Source of the DNA: JAWLCG01 sp041687295
GTDB lineage: Bacteria > Planctomycetota > Phycisphaerae > SM23-33 > FEN-1343
NCBI GenBank assembly: GCA_041687295.1
Contig: JAWLCG010000297.1
Location: 1 to 6,410 of the forward strand
Length of the DNA: 6,410 nt
Reading direction: 5' to 3'
Part shown: positions 1 through 5,705 of the stretch, in pieces
How the letters are laid out: every line of letters starts with the position of its first letter
Position numbering within the stretch: position 1 is the first letter of the stretch
Notes under the pieces: generated by a model
Seen by the model: only the letters and a program-made list of their open reading frames with translations
Told to the model about the DNA's origin: nothing
The model's database searches: none
Made by a program: the position numbers and the translations under genes

Positions 1-456
1 GGCCTGGCATGCGTCCTCGATGACGATCAGGCCGCGATCACTCGCGATGCGCATGATCGCGTCCATGTCGCAGCTGACGCCCCACATGTGCACGGGCATG
101 ACCGCGCGAGTACGCGGGCCGATCGCATCGGCCAGGGCCTGGGGGTCGAGCGTGGTGGTCTCGTCGATCTCGACGATCACGGGGATGGCCCCCGCCGCCA
201 GCACCGCCACCGCCGAGGCCATGTACGTGCAGGCCGGCACGATCACCTCGTCGCCCGGACCGATCCCGGCGGCCATTACGGCCACCGTCAGGGCATTGGT
301 GCCGCTGGCGGTCAGGCGGGCGTGGCCCACACCCAAATGCTCGGCCCATCGCTGCTCGAAGCGGGCGCACTCACTGGGCTCCTGGTAGCGGAACAGCCGG
401 CCCGATTGAATCACACGGGCAACGGCGTCGATCTCTTCCTGGCCGATCTCGTACAT
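1..456 (-). CDS. DegT/DnrJ/EryC1/StrS family PLP-dependent aminotransferase (N-terminal part, cut by window edge)
   Basis: Family members are fold-type I PLP enzymes that usually transaminate keto-sugars in nucleotide-sugar or amino-sugar/cyclitol pathways, in the cytoplasm. The first 152 residues are visible and begin MYEIGQEEIDAV. They show the family's early signature LFRY near residue 21, the cofactor phosphate-binding stretch SGTNAL at 51-56, GIGPGDEVIVPACTY at 64-78, PVHMWG at 121-126, and EDACQA at 147-152. That last stretch holds the Asp (148) and Gln (151) expected to contact the PLP ring. The catalytic lysine lies beyond the left edge, so activity cannot be confirmed. The start at 456 is chosen because GAAAGG sits 6 bases upstream; the ATG at 470 is out of frame. 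The gene is divergent from the AraC regulator. Family assignment is very safe; the substrate is unknown, and some members act as regulators or in secondary metabolism. Confidence 0.93.
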   Translation of the reverse strand, partial: MYEIGQEEIDAVARVIQSGRLFRYQEPSECARFEQRWAEHLGVGHARLTASGTNALTVAVMAAGIGPGDEVIVPACTYMASAVAVLAAGAIPVIVEIDETTTLDPQALADAIGPRTRAVMPVHMWGVSCDMDAIMRIASDRGLIVIEDACQA

Positions 457-462
457 GGGCTG

Positions 463-468
463 CCTTTC
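463..468 (-). promoter_or_regulatory. Ribosome binding site of the aminotransferase
   Basis: On the minus strand, GAAAGG lies 6 bases before the ATG at 456. It fixes the start and excludes the nearby out-of-frame ATG at 470. Confidence 0.6.
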
Positions 469-560
469 ATCAGAGCGTCTCGTGCGTGACCCGACGGCGA
501 GGACGCGGCCCTGGCTCCTGGCGCACCTTCATCCTTGCTCTTGCCAATGCTTCCAGGTGC

Positions 561-590
561 AGTTTACCCTCGCCAGCAGCACCGCACCAA
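561..590 (-). promoter_or_regulatory. Candidate sigma-70-like promoter for the aminotransferase
   Basis: Read on the minus strand, TTGGTG (590-585) and TAAACT (566-561) are separated by 18 bases. Each matches 4 of 6 consensus positions. Transcription would start near 554, leaving a leader of about 100 bases. The direct repeats at 595-624 lie immediately upstream of the -35 element, where AraC-type activators commonly bind. This is inference from consensus matching in GC-rich DNA, where chance matches occur. Confidence 0.35.
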
Positions 591-594
591 GCGC

Positions 595-624
595 CCATTC
601 TTGCTGTGGATTTGCCATTCTTGC
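595..624. promoter_or_regulatory. Direct repeat, candidate AraC-family operator
   Basis: CCATTCTTGC occurs exactly at 595-604 and again at 615-624, a 20-bp period or about two helical turns. On the minus strand this reads GCAAGAATGG twice. A degenerate third copy, GCAAGGATGA (8 of 10 matches), lies at 538-529. AraC-family proteins use two HTH motifs per monomer and typically bind direct half-sites about two turns apart, often next to the -35 box. The position between the divergent aminotransferase and the araC-type gene supports an operator for both. The repeat is seen directly; its role is inferred. Confidence 0.5.
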
Positions 625-626
625 GA

Positions 627-632
627 TATGAT
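627..632 (+). promoter_or_regulatory. TATGAT, candidate -10 box of the AraC-type gene
   Basis: TATGAT matches the -10 consensus at 5 of 6 positions and ends 6 bases before the ATG at 639. If used, transcription would begin at or next to the start codon, giving a leaderless mRNA. No good -35 box stands at 16-18 bases (TTGCTG at 601-606 would need a 20-base spacer), so activator dependence or a chance match are both possible. Confidence 0.3.
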
Positions 633-638
633 GGGGCC

Positions 639-1517
639 ATGGACAACCGCCACTTTACGCCGGAGGCCCTGTCGCTGCTGGCCCAGCCGGCTCGCTGGCG
701 GCTGGCGGCGAGCCAGACCCAGACCGATCTGGAGCCCGCCCTCTCGGCCACACCCGCGCGGGTCGCCTGGTCGCGGCGCCACCTGCATACCCACACCTAC
801 CCCGAGTTCATGCTCGTGCTGCGGGGCGAGGGGGTATGGGGGCTGAACGGACAGCTCTACCCCACCGGGCCGGGGGCGGCGTTCTTCATCAGCAGCCGAA
901 CCCGTCACGAGGCATACTACCCGCCGGATGCGGGCGATCTGGACCACCTGTGGATCAGCCTGCCCGGCCACGGGGTGTTCTTCTCGGTGCACTCGCTACG
1001 CGGGGGGCGTGGGGTGCCGGCCCGCGGTGGCCGGGCGTTTATCCCGCCCGAGCGGCTGGGCATCGACGTGAAGGTTTGGCTGGATGACCTGTCGCCAACG
1101 GCCCCCTGGCGATTCGCGCGGGTGCGGACCTGCCTGCAGGCGATCGCCGTGCGGGCCGTCGAGGAGGGCTTTCGGCCACCCGATCCGCTGGACCAGACCG
1201 AGACGCTGCACGAGGCGGTGGTCGAGGCCGTCCGCCAGCACCTGCACGAGACCGGCGGGCGGGAGGCGTCGCTGGACGCCCTGGCCAGACTGGTGGGCTA
1301 TAGCAAGTTCCACCTGCACCGCCTCTTTCGCGAGCGCGCTGGAATGACGATCCACCGCTACGCCGACCGTTGCCGCCTGGAACGGCTGGCCCAACTGGAG
1401 CGCCAGGGCTGGACCGTCGCCCGCACCGCCGAGGCCCTGGGCTTCGCCTCCGCCGCCACCTTCTGCCGCTGGCGCAGCCGACAGCGGGACCTGCAACTCC
1501 AAGGGCGCCAGGCGTAA
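639..1517 (+). CDS. AraC-family transcriptional regulator with cupin-like sensor domain
   Basis: A 292-residue cytoplasmic DNA-binding protein. The N-terminal half looks like the AraC-type cupin sensor, with the histidine-rich HLHTHTYPE at 48-56, a beta-rich stretch with LRGEGVWGLNG at 61-71, and RHEAYY at 89-94. The C-terminal half holds two helix-turn-helix units, the first near 209-231 (LARLVGYSKFHLHRLF) and the second near 258-280 (ARTAEALGFASAATFCRW). The usual tail after the second helix (a G-x-x-P..YR-like end) is absent; the protein instead ends in a short Gln/Arg-rich stretch. The frame stays open back to an ATG at 486, but that 51-residue extension does not resemble the family and overlaps the repeat-bearing control region, so 639 is preferred although only a weak GATGGGG precedes it. 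Divergent from the aminotransferase and upstream of the sulfatase in the same direction. The ligand is unknown, probably a sugar breakdown product. Confidence 0.9.
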   Translation: MDNRHFTPEALSLLAQPARWRLAASQTQTDLEPALSATPARVAWSRRHLHTHTYPEFMLVLRGEGVWGLNGQLYPTGPGAAFFISSRTRHEAYYPPDAGDLDHLWISLPGHGVFFSVHSLRGGRGVPARGGRAFIPPERLGIDVKVWLDDLSPTAPWRFARVRTCLQAIAVRAVEEGFRPPDPLDQTETLHEAVVEAVRQHLHETGGREASLDALARLVGYSKFHLHRLFRERAGMTIHRYADRCRLERLAQLERQGWTVARTAEALGFASAATFCRWRSRQRDLQLQGRQA

Positions 1518-1554
1518 GCAAGCACAGGGCCAAGGTTCCTGCGTAACACAATGT

Positions 1555-1567
1555 GGGGCGGAGCCCC
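1555..1567 (+). terminator. Short GC hairpin after the AraC-type gene, possible weak terminator
   Basis: GGGGC, a 3-base GGA loop, then GCCCC form a perfect 5-bp stem 37 bases after the regulator's stop codon. There is no T-tract, so it is at best a weak or Rho-assisted terminator. Confidence 0.2.
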
Positions 1568-1584
1568 TGCGCCCAACCCTACCG

Positions 1585-1613
1585 TTGACCCGCGTGTCAT
1601 CGCATGGTGCAAT
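1585..1613 (+). promoter_or_regulatory. Candidate promoter of the sulfatase gene
   Basis: TTGACC (1585-1590, 5 of 6 consensus positions) and TGCAAT (1608-1613, 4 of 6) are separated by exactly 17 bases. Transcription would start near 1620, leaving a leader of about 68 bases before the ATG at 1688. This is the best-spaced consensus-like pair in the window. It suggests the sulfatase can be transcribed independently of the regulator. Confidence 0.45.
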
Positions 1614-1676
1614 AGGACCACCAAGCGGGATGGGAACCGCATCATCCGCCATGGCTTTGCTCCGCCCTTCACATGC

Positions 1677-1681
1677 AGGAG
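1677..1681 (+). promoter_or_regulatory. Ribosome binding site that decides the sulfatase start
   Basis: AGGAG lies 6 bases before the ATG at 1688. The earlier in-frame ATG at 1673 would place this site inside the coding region, so 1688 is chosen. Confidence 0.75.
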
Positions 1682-1687
1682 ACCCCC

Positions 1688-3448
1688 ATGCCAGCCGACT
1701 CGCAGTCCGCCACAACCAGACCCAACGTGATCATCGTCCTGACCGACGACCAGGGCTATGGCGACCTCTCCTGCCACGGCAATCCACTGCTCAAGACCCC
1801 CCACCTCGACCGCCTGCACGGCCAGAGCGTTCGGCTGACCGACTTCCACGTGGCCCCGATGTGCACGCCCACGCGGTCGCAACTGCTGACCGGGCGGGAC
1901 TGCCTGGCCAACGGCGCCATGTTCGTCGACGGGGGACGGGCGAACATGCGGACCGACCTGCCCACCATGGCCGAGATCTTCGCCGCCCAGGGCTACCGCA
2001 CGGGCCACTTCGGCAAGTGGCACCTCGGCGACCACTACCCCTTCCGTCCGCAGGAGCGGGGGTTCCAGGAGACGGTCTTCCACAAGGCCTGGGGCATCAG
2101 CTCCGTGCCGGACTACTGGAACAACGACTACTTCGACGACACCTACGAGCACAACGGCCGAATGGAAGAGTACCGCGGCTACTGCACCGACGTGTGGTTC
2201 GACGAGGCGATGGCCTGGATGCGCGACCGGGCGGGCCAGGGCGAGCCCTTCCTCGCCTACGTGGCCACCAACGCGCCGCACAGCCCGCTGTTCGTCGGCG
2301 ACGACTTCCGGGCCGACTACGGCAGCGTCAACAAGGCCCTGGCGAGCTTCTTCGGCATGATCGCCTGCATCGACGCCAACATGGGCCGGCTGGAGGCGTT
2401 CCTGGCCGAGTCGGGCCTGGTAGACAACACGATCCTGATCTGGATGACCGACAACGGCGGGACCGTGGGCGTGCCGTTCTACAACGCCGGCATGCGGGGG
2501 CGCAAGACCTCGCTCTACGAGGGCGGCCACCGCGTGCCGTGCTTCGTCCGCTGGCCCCAGGGCGGCCTGCGCGACCCCGGCGACGTCGGCACGGCTGCGC
2601 AGGTGCAGGACATCCTGCCGACGCTGATCGACCTGTGCGGCCTGGAGCCGCCGGCCGACGCGTCCTTCGACGGGGTGAGCCTGGCGGGCCTGCTGAGGGG
2701 CGACGAACTGGACGACCGCATGTTCGTCGTGCAGTACGGCTGTCATCACTCGGGGCCCTTCGAGACCCAGTGGCTGGGCGACCCGGCCAAGTGGGACTCG
2801 GCCGTGGTGTGGAACCAGTGGCGGCTGGTGCGGGGGACCGAACTCTACAACCTCGCCGCCGACCCGGGCCAGGAGCACGACGTCCCCGGCGGGCACCCGG
2901 AGATGGTCGAGCGGATGCGGGCGTTCTACGAAGATTGGTGGGCCCAGGTGGAGCCGCGGGCGATGGAGTTCATATCCATCCCTGTCGGTGCGCCCGAGGC
3001 ACCCGAAGTATGCCTGACCTCGCACACCTGGCTGAAGACCCCGGTCACGCTGACCTACGAGCGGTCCGAGATGGGCAACGTCCGCTTCGGCCCGCGGAGG
3101 AACGGGCCCTGGAACATCCGCGTCGAGCGCGCCGGGCGGTACCGCATCTCGCTGCGCCGCTGGCCGAAGGAGGCCGATGCCGCCATCCGCGACGGCGTGC
3201 CGGAATACGAGCCGCGAGACGCGACGCACGGCCCCTTCGTCGAAGGCGTCGCCCTGCCGGTTGCCGCAGCCCGCATCCAGGTGGCCGGGGTCGAAGCGTC
3301 GCAGCCCGTCGCCGATGGCCAGAAGTCCGTGGATTTCGAGGTGGACCTGCCCACCGGCGAGACGCGCCTGCTCAGCGCCCTGCTGGACAGCACCGGCCAG
3401 GAGCTCTGCGGCGCCTACTACGCGTACGTCTCGCCGGCAGAGCGATGA
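1688..3448 (+). CDS. Type I (formylglycine-dependent) sulfatase, arylsulfatase-like
   Basis: A 586-residue hydrolase of sulfate esters, probably on a glycan. The alkaline-phosphatase-fold core carries the metal aspartates in LTDDQGYGD (D20, D21), the maturation motif CTPTR (C59-R63) where Cys is oxidised to formylglycine, TGR just after it, GKWHLG at 109-114, APHSPL at 196-201, TDNGG at 254-258 (metal Asp/Asn), and GRKTSLYEGGHRVP with K273. All expected catalytic positions are present. Residues from about 425 to 586 form a separate C-terminal region with WNIRVERAGRYRISLRRWP and a closing GAYYAYV; similar tails occur in planctomycete arylsulfatases, but I cannot name the domain. No signal peptide is visible: the chain opens PADSQSATTRPNVIIVL, going straight into the first core strand, so a cytoplasmic location is likely. 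It needs a formylglycine-generating enzyme or anSME encoded elsewhere. The substrate class cannot be assigned by eye. Confidence 0.95.
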   Translation: MPADSQSATTRPNVIIVLTDDQGYGDLSCHGNPLLKTPHLDRLHGQSVRLTDFHVAPMCTPTRSQLLTGRDCLANGAMFVDGGRANMRTDLPTMAEIFAAQGYRTGHFGKWHLGDHYPFRPQERGFQETVFHKAWGISSVPDYWNNDYFDDTYEHNGRMEEYRGYCTDVWFDEAMAWMRDRAGQGEPFLAYVATNAPHSPLFVGDDFRADYGSVNKALASFFGMIACIDANMGRLEAFLAESGLVDNTILIWMTDNGGTVGVPFYNAGMRGRKTSLYEGGHRVPCFVRWPQGGLRDPGDVGTAAQVQDILPTLIDLCGLEPPADASFDGVSLAGLLRGDELDDRMFVVQYGCHHSGPFETQWLGDPAKWDSAVVWNQWRLVRGTELYNLAADPGQEHDVPGGHPEMVERMRAFYEDWWAQVEPRAMEFISIPVGAPEAPEVCLTSHTWLKTPVTLTYERSEMGNVRFGPRRNGPWNIRVERAGRYRISLRRWPKEADAAIRDGVPEYEPRDATHGPFVEGVALPVAAARIQVAGVEASQPVADGQKSVDFEVDLPTGETRLLSALLDSTGQELCGAYYAYVSPAER

Positions 3449-3471
3449 GCCGGGACAGGACGGCTGCTCAT
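3445..3471. terminator. Inverted repeat at the convergent junction, possible bidirectional terminator
   Basis: ATGAGC (3445-3450) and GCTCAT (3466-3471) are perfect inverted copies, and each arm contains the stop codon of one of the two converging genes. An alternative nested stem pairs AGCCG (3448-3452) with CGGCT (3461-3465). The two genes are only 19 bases apart, so any termination signal must sit here. There is no T-tract, so the hairpin alone is weak evidence. Confidence 0.3.
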
Positions 3472-4445
3472 GCTCGCATCTCCTGGCCATCGGTGCAGGC
3501 GTCGGGGCCGCCCTGCCAGCAAGCGATGGCGGTGCGGCGGTCGGTCCAGGTGGCGCAGAGGCCCCCGGCCCAGGGGATCAGGGCCGGGTAGCTGAACTCG
3601 CCCTCGCCGGTGGCCAGTTCCCGGTGACGGGTCCAGCTCAGGCCGTTGTCCTGCGAGAGCGACAGCCGCAACGGGGTCCGGCCCTCGGTGACCGGGTTCC
3701 AGACCAGGGCCAGCGTGCCGTCTGCCAATCGGGAGACGACAACACCACTGTTGTTGTTGGGCAAGGCGGTGCGGTAGGCCCGGCTCCAGGTCAGCCCGCC
3801 GTCCTCGCTGTCGGCCCGGTAGATGGCCCCCAGCGTGCTGCGCATCAGGCAGTGGACCCGACCCGGCGACGATTCCCAAAGAGTGGGCTGGATGCAGCCC
3901 TTGCCCGCCGGCGCGCCCTCCTCCAGCCGGAGGGGATGGGCCGTCCAGGTCCGGCCGCCATCGCGGCTGCGGTCGATAAAGGGCCACCACCGGTAGCCGT
4001 CGGCATCAGGGGTCAGCTCATCCGAGGCCCCGGCCAGCCAGGTGCCATCAGCAAGGATGATGGGCGGGCAACGCACCGGGCCACGCGGCAGCGAACCATG
4101 CTGGATGGCCCGTGGGGTGCTCCAGTTCGCACCGCCGTCGAGCGACTTGGCGTGCCACGACACCCAGCGGGCGCAATCGGGCCCGGTCTTGAACCAGCAG
4201 TGAAGCGTACTGTCCGGTGCGACGAAGAGGACCGGGTTCCAATGCGGCAGGTCGTTGATCTTGAACACCGACCGTGGCGCCTCCCAGCGCGTGCCGTCGC
4301 CGTGCACCATCCAGATCGCGGTATCGGGATGACGCTCGTGCGAACCAGCGAAGAAAGCCACCACCAGACGGCCATCGGCCCCGGCGGCGACGGTGCTGGC
4401 GTGGCATTGGGCGAAGGCTGAACCGGGTGCAAAGAGAAGACTCAT
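3468..4445 (-). CDS. BNR_2/Asp-box beta-propeller protein, sialidase-superfamily-like glycan-active enzyme
   Basis: A 325-residue single-domain protein resembling the BNR_2 sialidase-like family. Four Asp boxes mark propeller blades: SLDGGANW (101-108), SRDGGRTW (160-167), SEDGGLTW (213-220) and SQDNGLSW (264-271). Family-type motifs between them are CHASTV (14-19), HPDTAIW (39-45), WNPVLF (69-74), IQPTLW (185-190), LPNNNSG (228-234) and EFSYPALI (283-290). The FRIP motif of classical GH33 sialidases is not seen, so an exo-sialidase label should not be taken literally; a glycosidase or lyase on another acidic or rhamnose-type sugar is equally possible. The start at 4445 follows AGGAAA at a 6-base distance and begins MSLLFAPGSAF; the frame is open further upstream, but that stretch is the neighbour's coding region. 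No convincing signal peptide: no basic residues precede a very short apolar stretch. It starts 19 bases after the upstream propeller gene and is probably co-transcribed with it. Confidence 0.88.
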   Translation of the reverse strand: MSLLFAPGSAFAQCHASTVAAGADGRLVVAFFAGSHERHPDTAIWMVHGDGTRWEAPRSVFKINDLPHWNPVLFVAPDSTLHCWFKTGPDCARWVSWHAKSLDGGANWSTPRAIQHGSLPRGPVRCPPIILADGTWLAGASDELTPDADGYRWWPFIDRSRDGGRTWTAHPLRLEEGAPAGKGCIQPTLWESSPGRVHCLMRSTLGAIYRADSEDGGLTWSRAYRTALPNNNSGVVVSRLADGTLALVWNPVTEGRTPLRLSLSQDNGLSWTRHRELATGEGEFSYPALIPWAGGLCATWTDRRTAIACWQGGPDACTDGQEMRA

Positions 4446-4451
4446 GGGATT

Positions 4452-4455
4452 TCCT
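4452..4455 (-). promoter_or_regulatory. Ribosome binding site of the second propeller gene
   Basis: AGGA on the minus strand lies 6 bases before the ATG at 4445, within the 19-base gap after the previous gene's stop. It rules out the longer frame that would start at 4667 inside the neighbouring gene. Confidence 0.65.
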
Positions 4456-4464
4456 GGGCCGCCG

Positions 4465-5592
4465 TCAGTCGGCGAGGTATTGGCGGAAGCGCTCGAGCCG
4501 ATGGAAGGTGCAGTAGTTCGCGTCGTGGGCGTTGTGGGCCCCGCCGAGTCCATCGTCGTGGGCCGTACGCGAGAGGAAGACGATGTCTTCGCCGTCAAAG
4601 TCCCAGTCCACATACTGGAAGGCGTGGAAGTTGGGATCTGGATGGTGGAGAAGCTGCCGGCATACACGCCACTGCCGCAGATCCGGGCTGGCCGAGAGGC
4701 TCAGCGTGTTGCGCCAGTGTTCGAGACCGGTCTGCGGGTTCACCAGAGCGCAATAGGTGGCGGTCTTGGCGTCGAAGCGGACAGTGAACTTGCTGCCACC
4801 CCCGGGGAAGCGGATGCGGTCGCGGTCGGGATCGTGGTGCAGCTGTTGGCCATTCGGCCCGACATGGATCATGGCCGCGGTCTCCTCGCCTCCGGGCCGC
4901 CACCGCGCTCCCGCAGGCCATTCGGTCTGGTTGGCCAGGTCGTTGGCGCGGGAGAGGATCACCAGTTCGCCATCCGGCGTCACGGCCGTGTTGCCTTCGA
5001 TCCATTGCCACGACGGCCAGGAGCCGATGCGCTCGCTGAATGCCCAGTTCGCCCGATCGAGGAGATCGGCATCCGCCGGAGCGGAGAGCACGAGGGTCTG
5101 CCAGCCCGTTCGATCTGCGACCGCAGCGTATTCGAAGGCCTTCCAGACCCGGCCCTGATGGTGCACCACCGGCACCGCCGCCGTATGGTAGCCAGGCTCG
5201 TCGGTCAGCAGCCCGCGATGGGGAGCGTTCGGTTCGCTCCACGTCCTGCCGCCGTCCGCGGAGCGGCGGATGACCACGGTGCCGCCCAGCCGATCGCCCA
5301 CCCGGTCGCATTGATCGGTGCCGAAGATGTACAGTTCTCCTTGATGGACGAAGAGCTTGGACCATATCTGCCCTTCGAGCGCGGCGATCCGCTCCCAACT
5401 CGCACCCCTGTTGGTAGATTTGTAGATGAAGCTGTCGCGCTGTGTGGTGTTGGGCCCGAAATGGGAATGGGAGGCCACCAGGTCTCCCGACGGCAGCACC
5501 ACGATCGAAGGACAGCCAACGTACCGTCTTGAGGACGCCGGGGAATGATGGAGGATGGTTCCGGGAACGGCGGTGTGTGTCGTGCGGGTCAT
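4465..5592 (-). CDS. BNR/Asp-box propeller protein, sialidase-like family, specificity unknown
   Basis: A 375-residue protein of the broad sialidase/BNR-repeat superfamily, clearly different from its downstream neighbour. Two Asp-box-like turns are seen: STNRGASW (59-66, imperfect) and SADGGRTW (111-118). Further blade-like segments are CPSIVVLPSGDLVASHSHFG (27-46), YHTAAVPVVHHQGRVWKAFE (135-154), EGNTAVTPDGELVILSR (199-215), GGGSKFTVRFD (264-274), RNTLSLSASPDLRQW (294-308) and FLSRTAHDDGLGGAHNAHDA (339-358). The last, rich in His and Asp, could contribute to a catalytic or metal site, but this is inference. The start at 5592 is preferred because AGGTGAGGGA stands just upstream. An alternative ATG at 5709 overlaps the previous stop as ATGA and would add 39 residues without signal-peptide or family character. 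No secretion signal is visible. Probably in one operon with the flavoenzyme and the second propeller. Confidence 0.82.
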   Translation of the reverse strand: MTRTTHTAVPGTILHHSPASSRRYVGCPSIVVLPSGDLVASHSHFGPNTTQRDSFIYKSTNRGASWERIAALEGQIWSKLFVHQGELYIFGTDQCDRVGDRLGGTVVIRRSADGGRTWSEPNAPHRGLLTDEPGYHTAAVPVVHHQGRVWKAFEYAAVADRTGWQTLVLSAPADADLLDRANWAFSERIGSWPSWQWIEGNTAVTPDGELVILSRANDLANQTEWPAGARWRPGGEETAAMIHVGPNGQQLHHDPDRDRIRFPGGGSKFTVRFDAKTATYCALVNPQTGLEHWRNTLSLSASPDLRQWRVCRQLLHHPDPNFHAFQYVDWDFDGEDIVFLSRTAHDDGLGGAHNAHDANYCTFHRLERFRQYLAD

Positions 5593-5705
5593 GAAACGTC
5601 CCTCACCTGCGGGCAATCGAGCGGGGCCTTGTGCTGCGATTGGTGGTCTGTATCTATGGTATCGTTCATCTGTTAGGTTGATGGCGATCGCCCATCGGTG
5701 CCCTT
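5593..5705 (-). other. AT-richer spacer between the flavoenzyme and propeller genes
   Basis: If the propeller starts at 5592, this 113-base gap is noncoding. Its middle (about 5645-5685) is visibly richer in A and T than the flanking genes, and it contains a perfect 10-bp palindrome, GGCGATCGCC, at 5683-5692. Such a patch could hold an internal promoter or operator, but I find no well-spaced -35/-10 pair on the minus strand. If translation starts at 5709 instead, it is coding. Confidence 0.35.
5599..5608 (-). promoter_or_regulatory. Ribosome binding site that decides the first propeller start
   Basis: AGGTGAGGGA on the minus strand contains both AGGTGA and GAGG, complementary to the 16S rRNA tail. 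GAGG lies 8 bases before the ATG at 5592. No comparable site precedes the alternative ATG at 5709. Confidence 0.6.

Larger units (their letters stand above)
1518..1687 (+). other. Intergenic region between the regulator and the sulfatase
   Basis: The 170 bases carry no convincing gene. They hold a short GC hairpin (1555-1567), a promoter-like pair of boxes (1585-1613), and a possible leader hairpin in which GCGGGATG (1625-1632) pairs with CATCCGC (1643-1649) with one bulged base. The sulfatase ribosome binding site closes the region. Confidence 0.5.

Noticed and set aside
38..489. Several short frames at the left edge on both strands
   Set aside because: All are shadows of the aminotransferase frame running 456 to 1 on the minus strand, which alone shows family motifs.
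486..638. N-terminal extension of the AraC-type regulator starting at 486
   Set aside because: The extra 51 residues do not resemble the family, lie over the direct repeats and candidate promoters, and have no ribosome binding site; the ATG at 639 gives a normal length of 292 residues.
1358..3490. A 710-codon open frame on the minus strand opposite the sulfatase
   Set aside because: It is the antisense shadow of a GC-rich gene with few A/T-rich stops. Its translation is low-complexity, rich in Val, Gly, Arg and His, with no family motifs, while the plus strand encodes a complete sulfatase with every catalytic motif.
1585..3591. A 668-codon open frame on the plus strand overlapping the sulfatase in another frame
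   Set aside because: The translation is Arg/Pro/Ala-rich without motifs and is explained by base composition; the sulfatase frame is clearly the real one.
3468..4445. Calling the second propeller a true exo-alpha-sialidase
   Set aside because: The Asp boxes show the fold, but the FRIP motif of GH33 sialidases is not visible, so the specific activity is not supported.
4446..4667. A 74-residue N-terminal extension of the second propeller protein
   Set aside because: It lies wholly inside or beside the coding region of the upstream gene in another frame, is Ser/Thr-rich without motifs, and the internal start at 4445 has a ribosome binding site.
4393..5532. A 379-codon plus-strand frame opposite the first propeller gene
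   Set aside because: Antisense shadow; the minus-strand frame shows Asp boxes and a good ribosome binding site, and the plus-strand product shows no recognisable domain.
5683..5692. GGCGATCGCC palindrome as a cyanobacterial HIP1-type element
   Set aside because: It contains GCGATCGC, but a single copy in GC-rich DNA with non-cyanobacterial gene content is best seen as chance or as a possible local operator.
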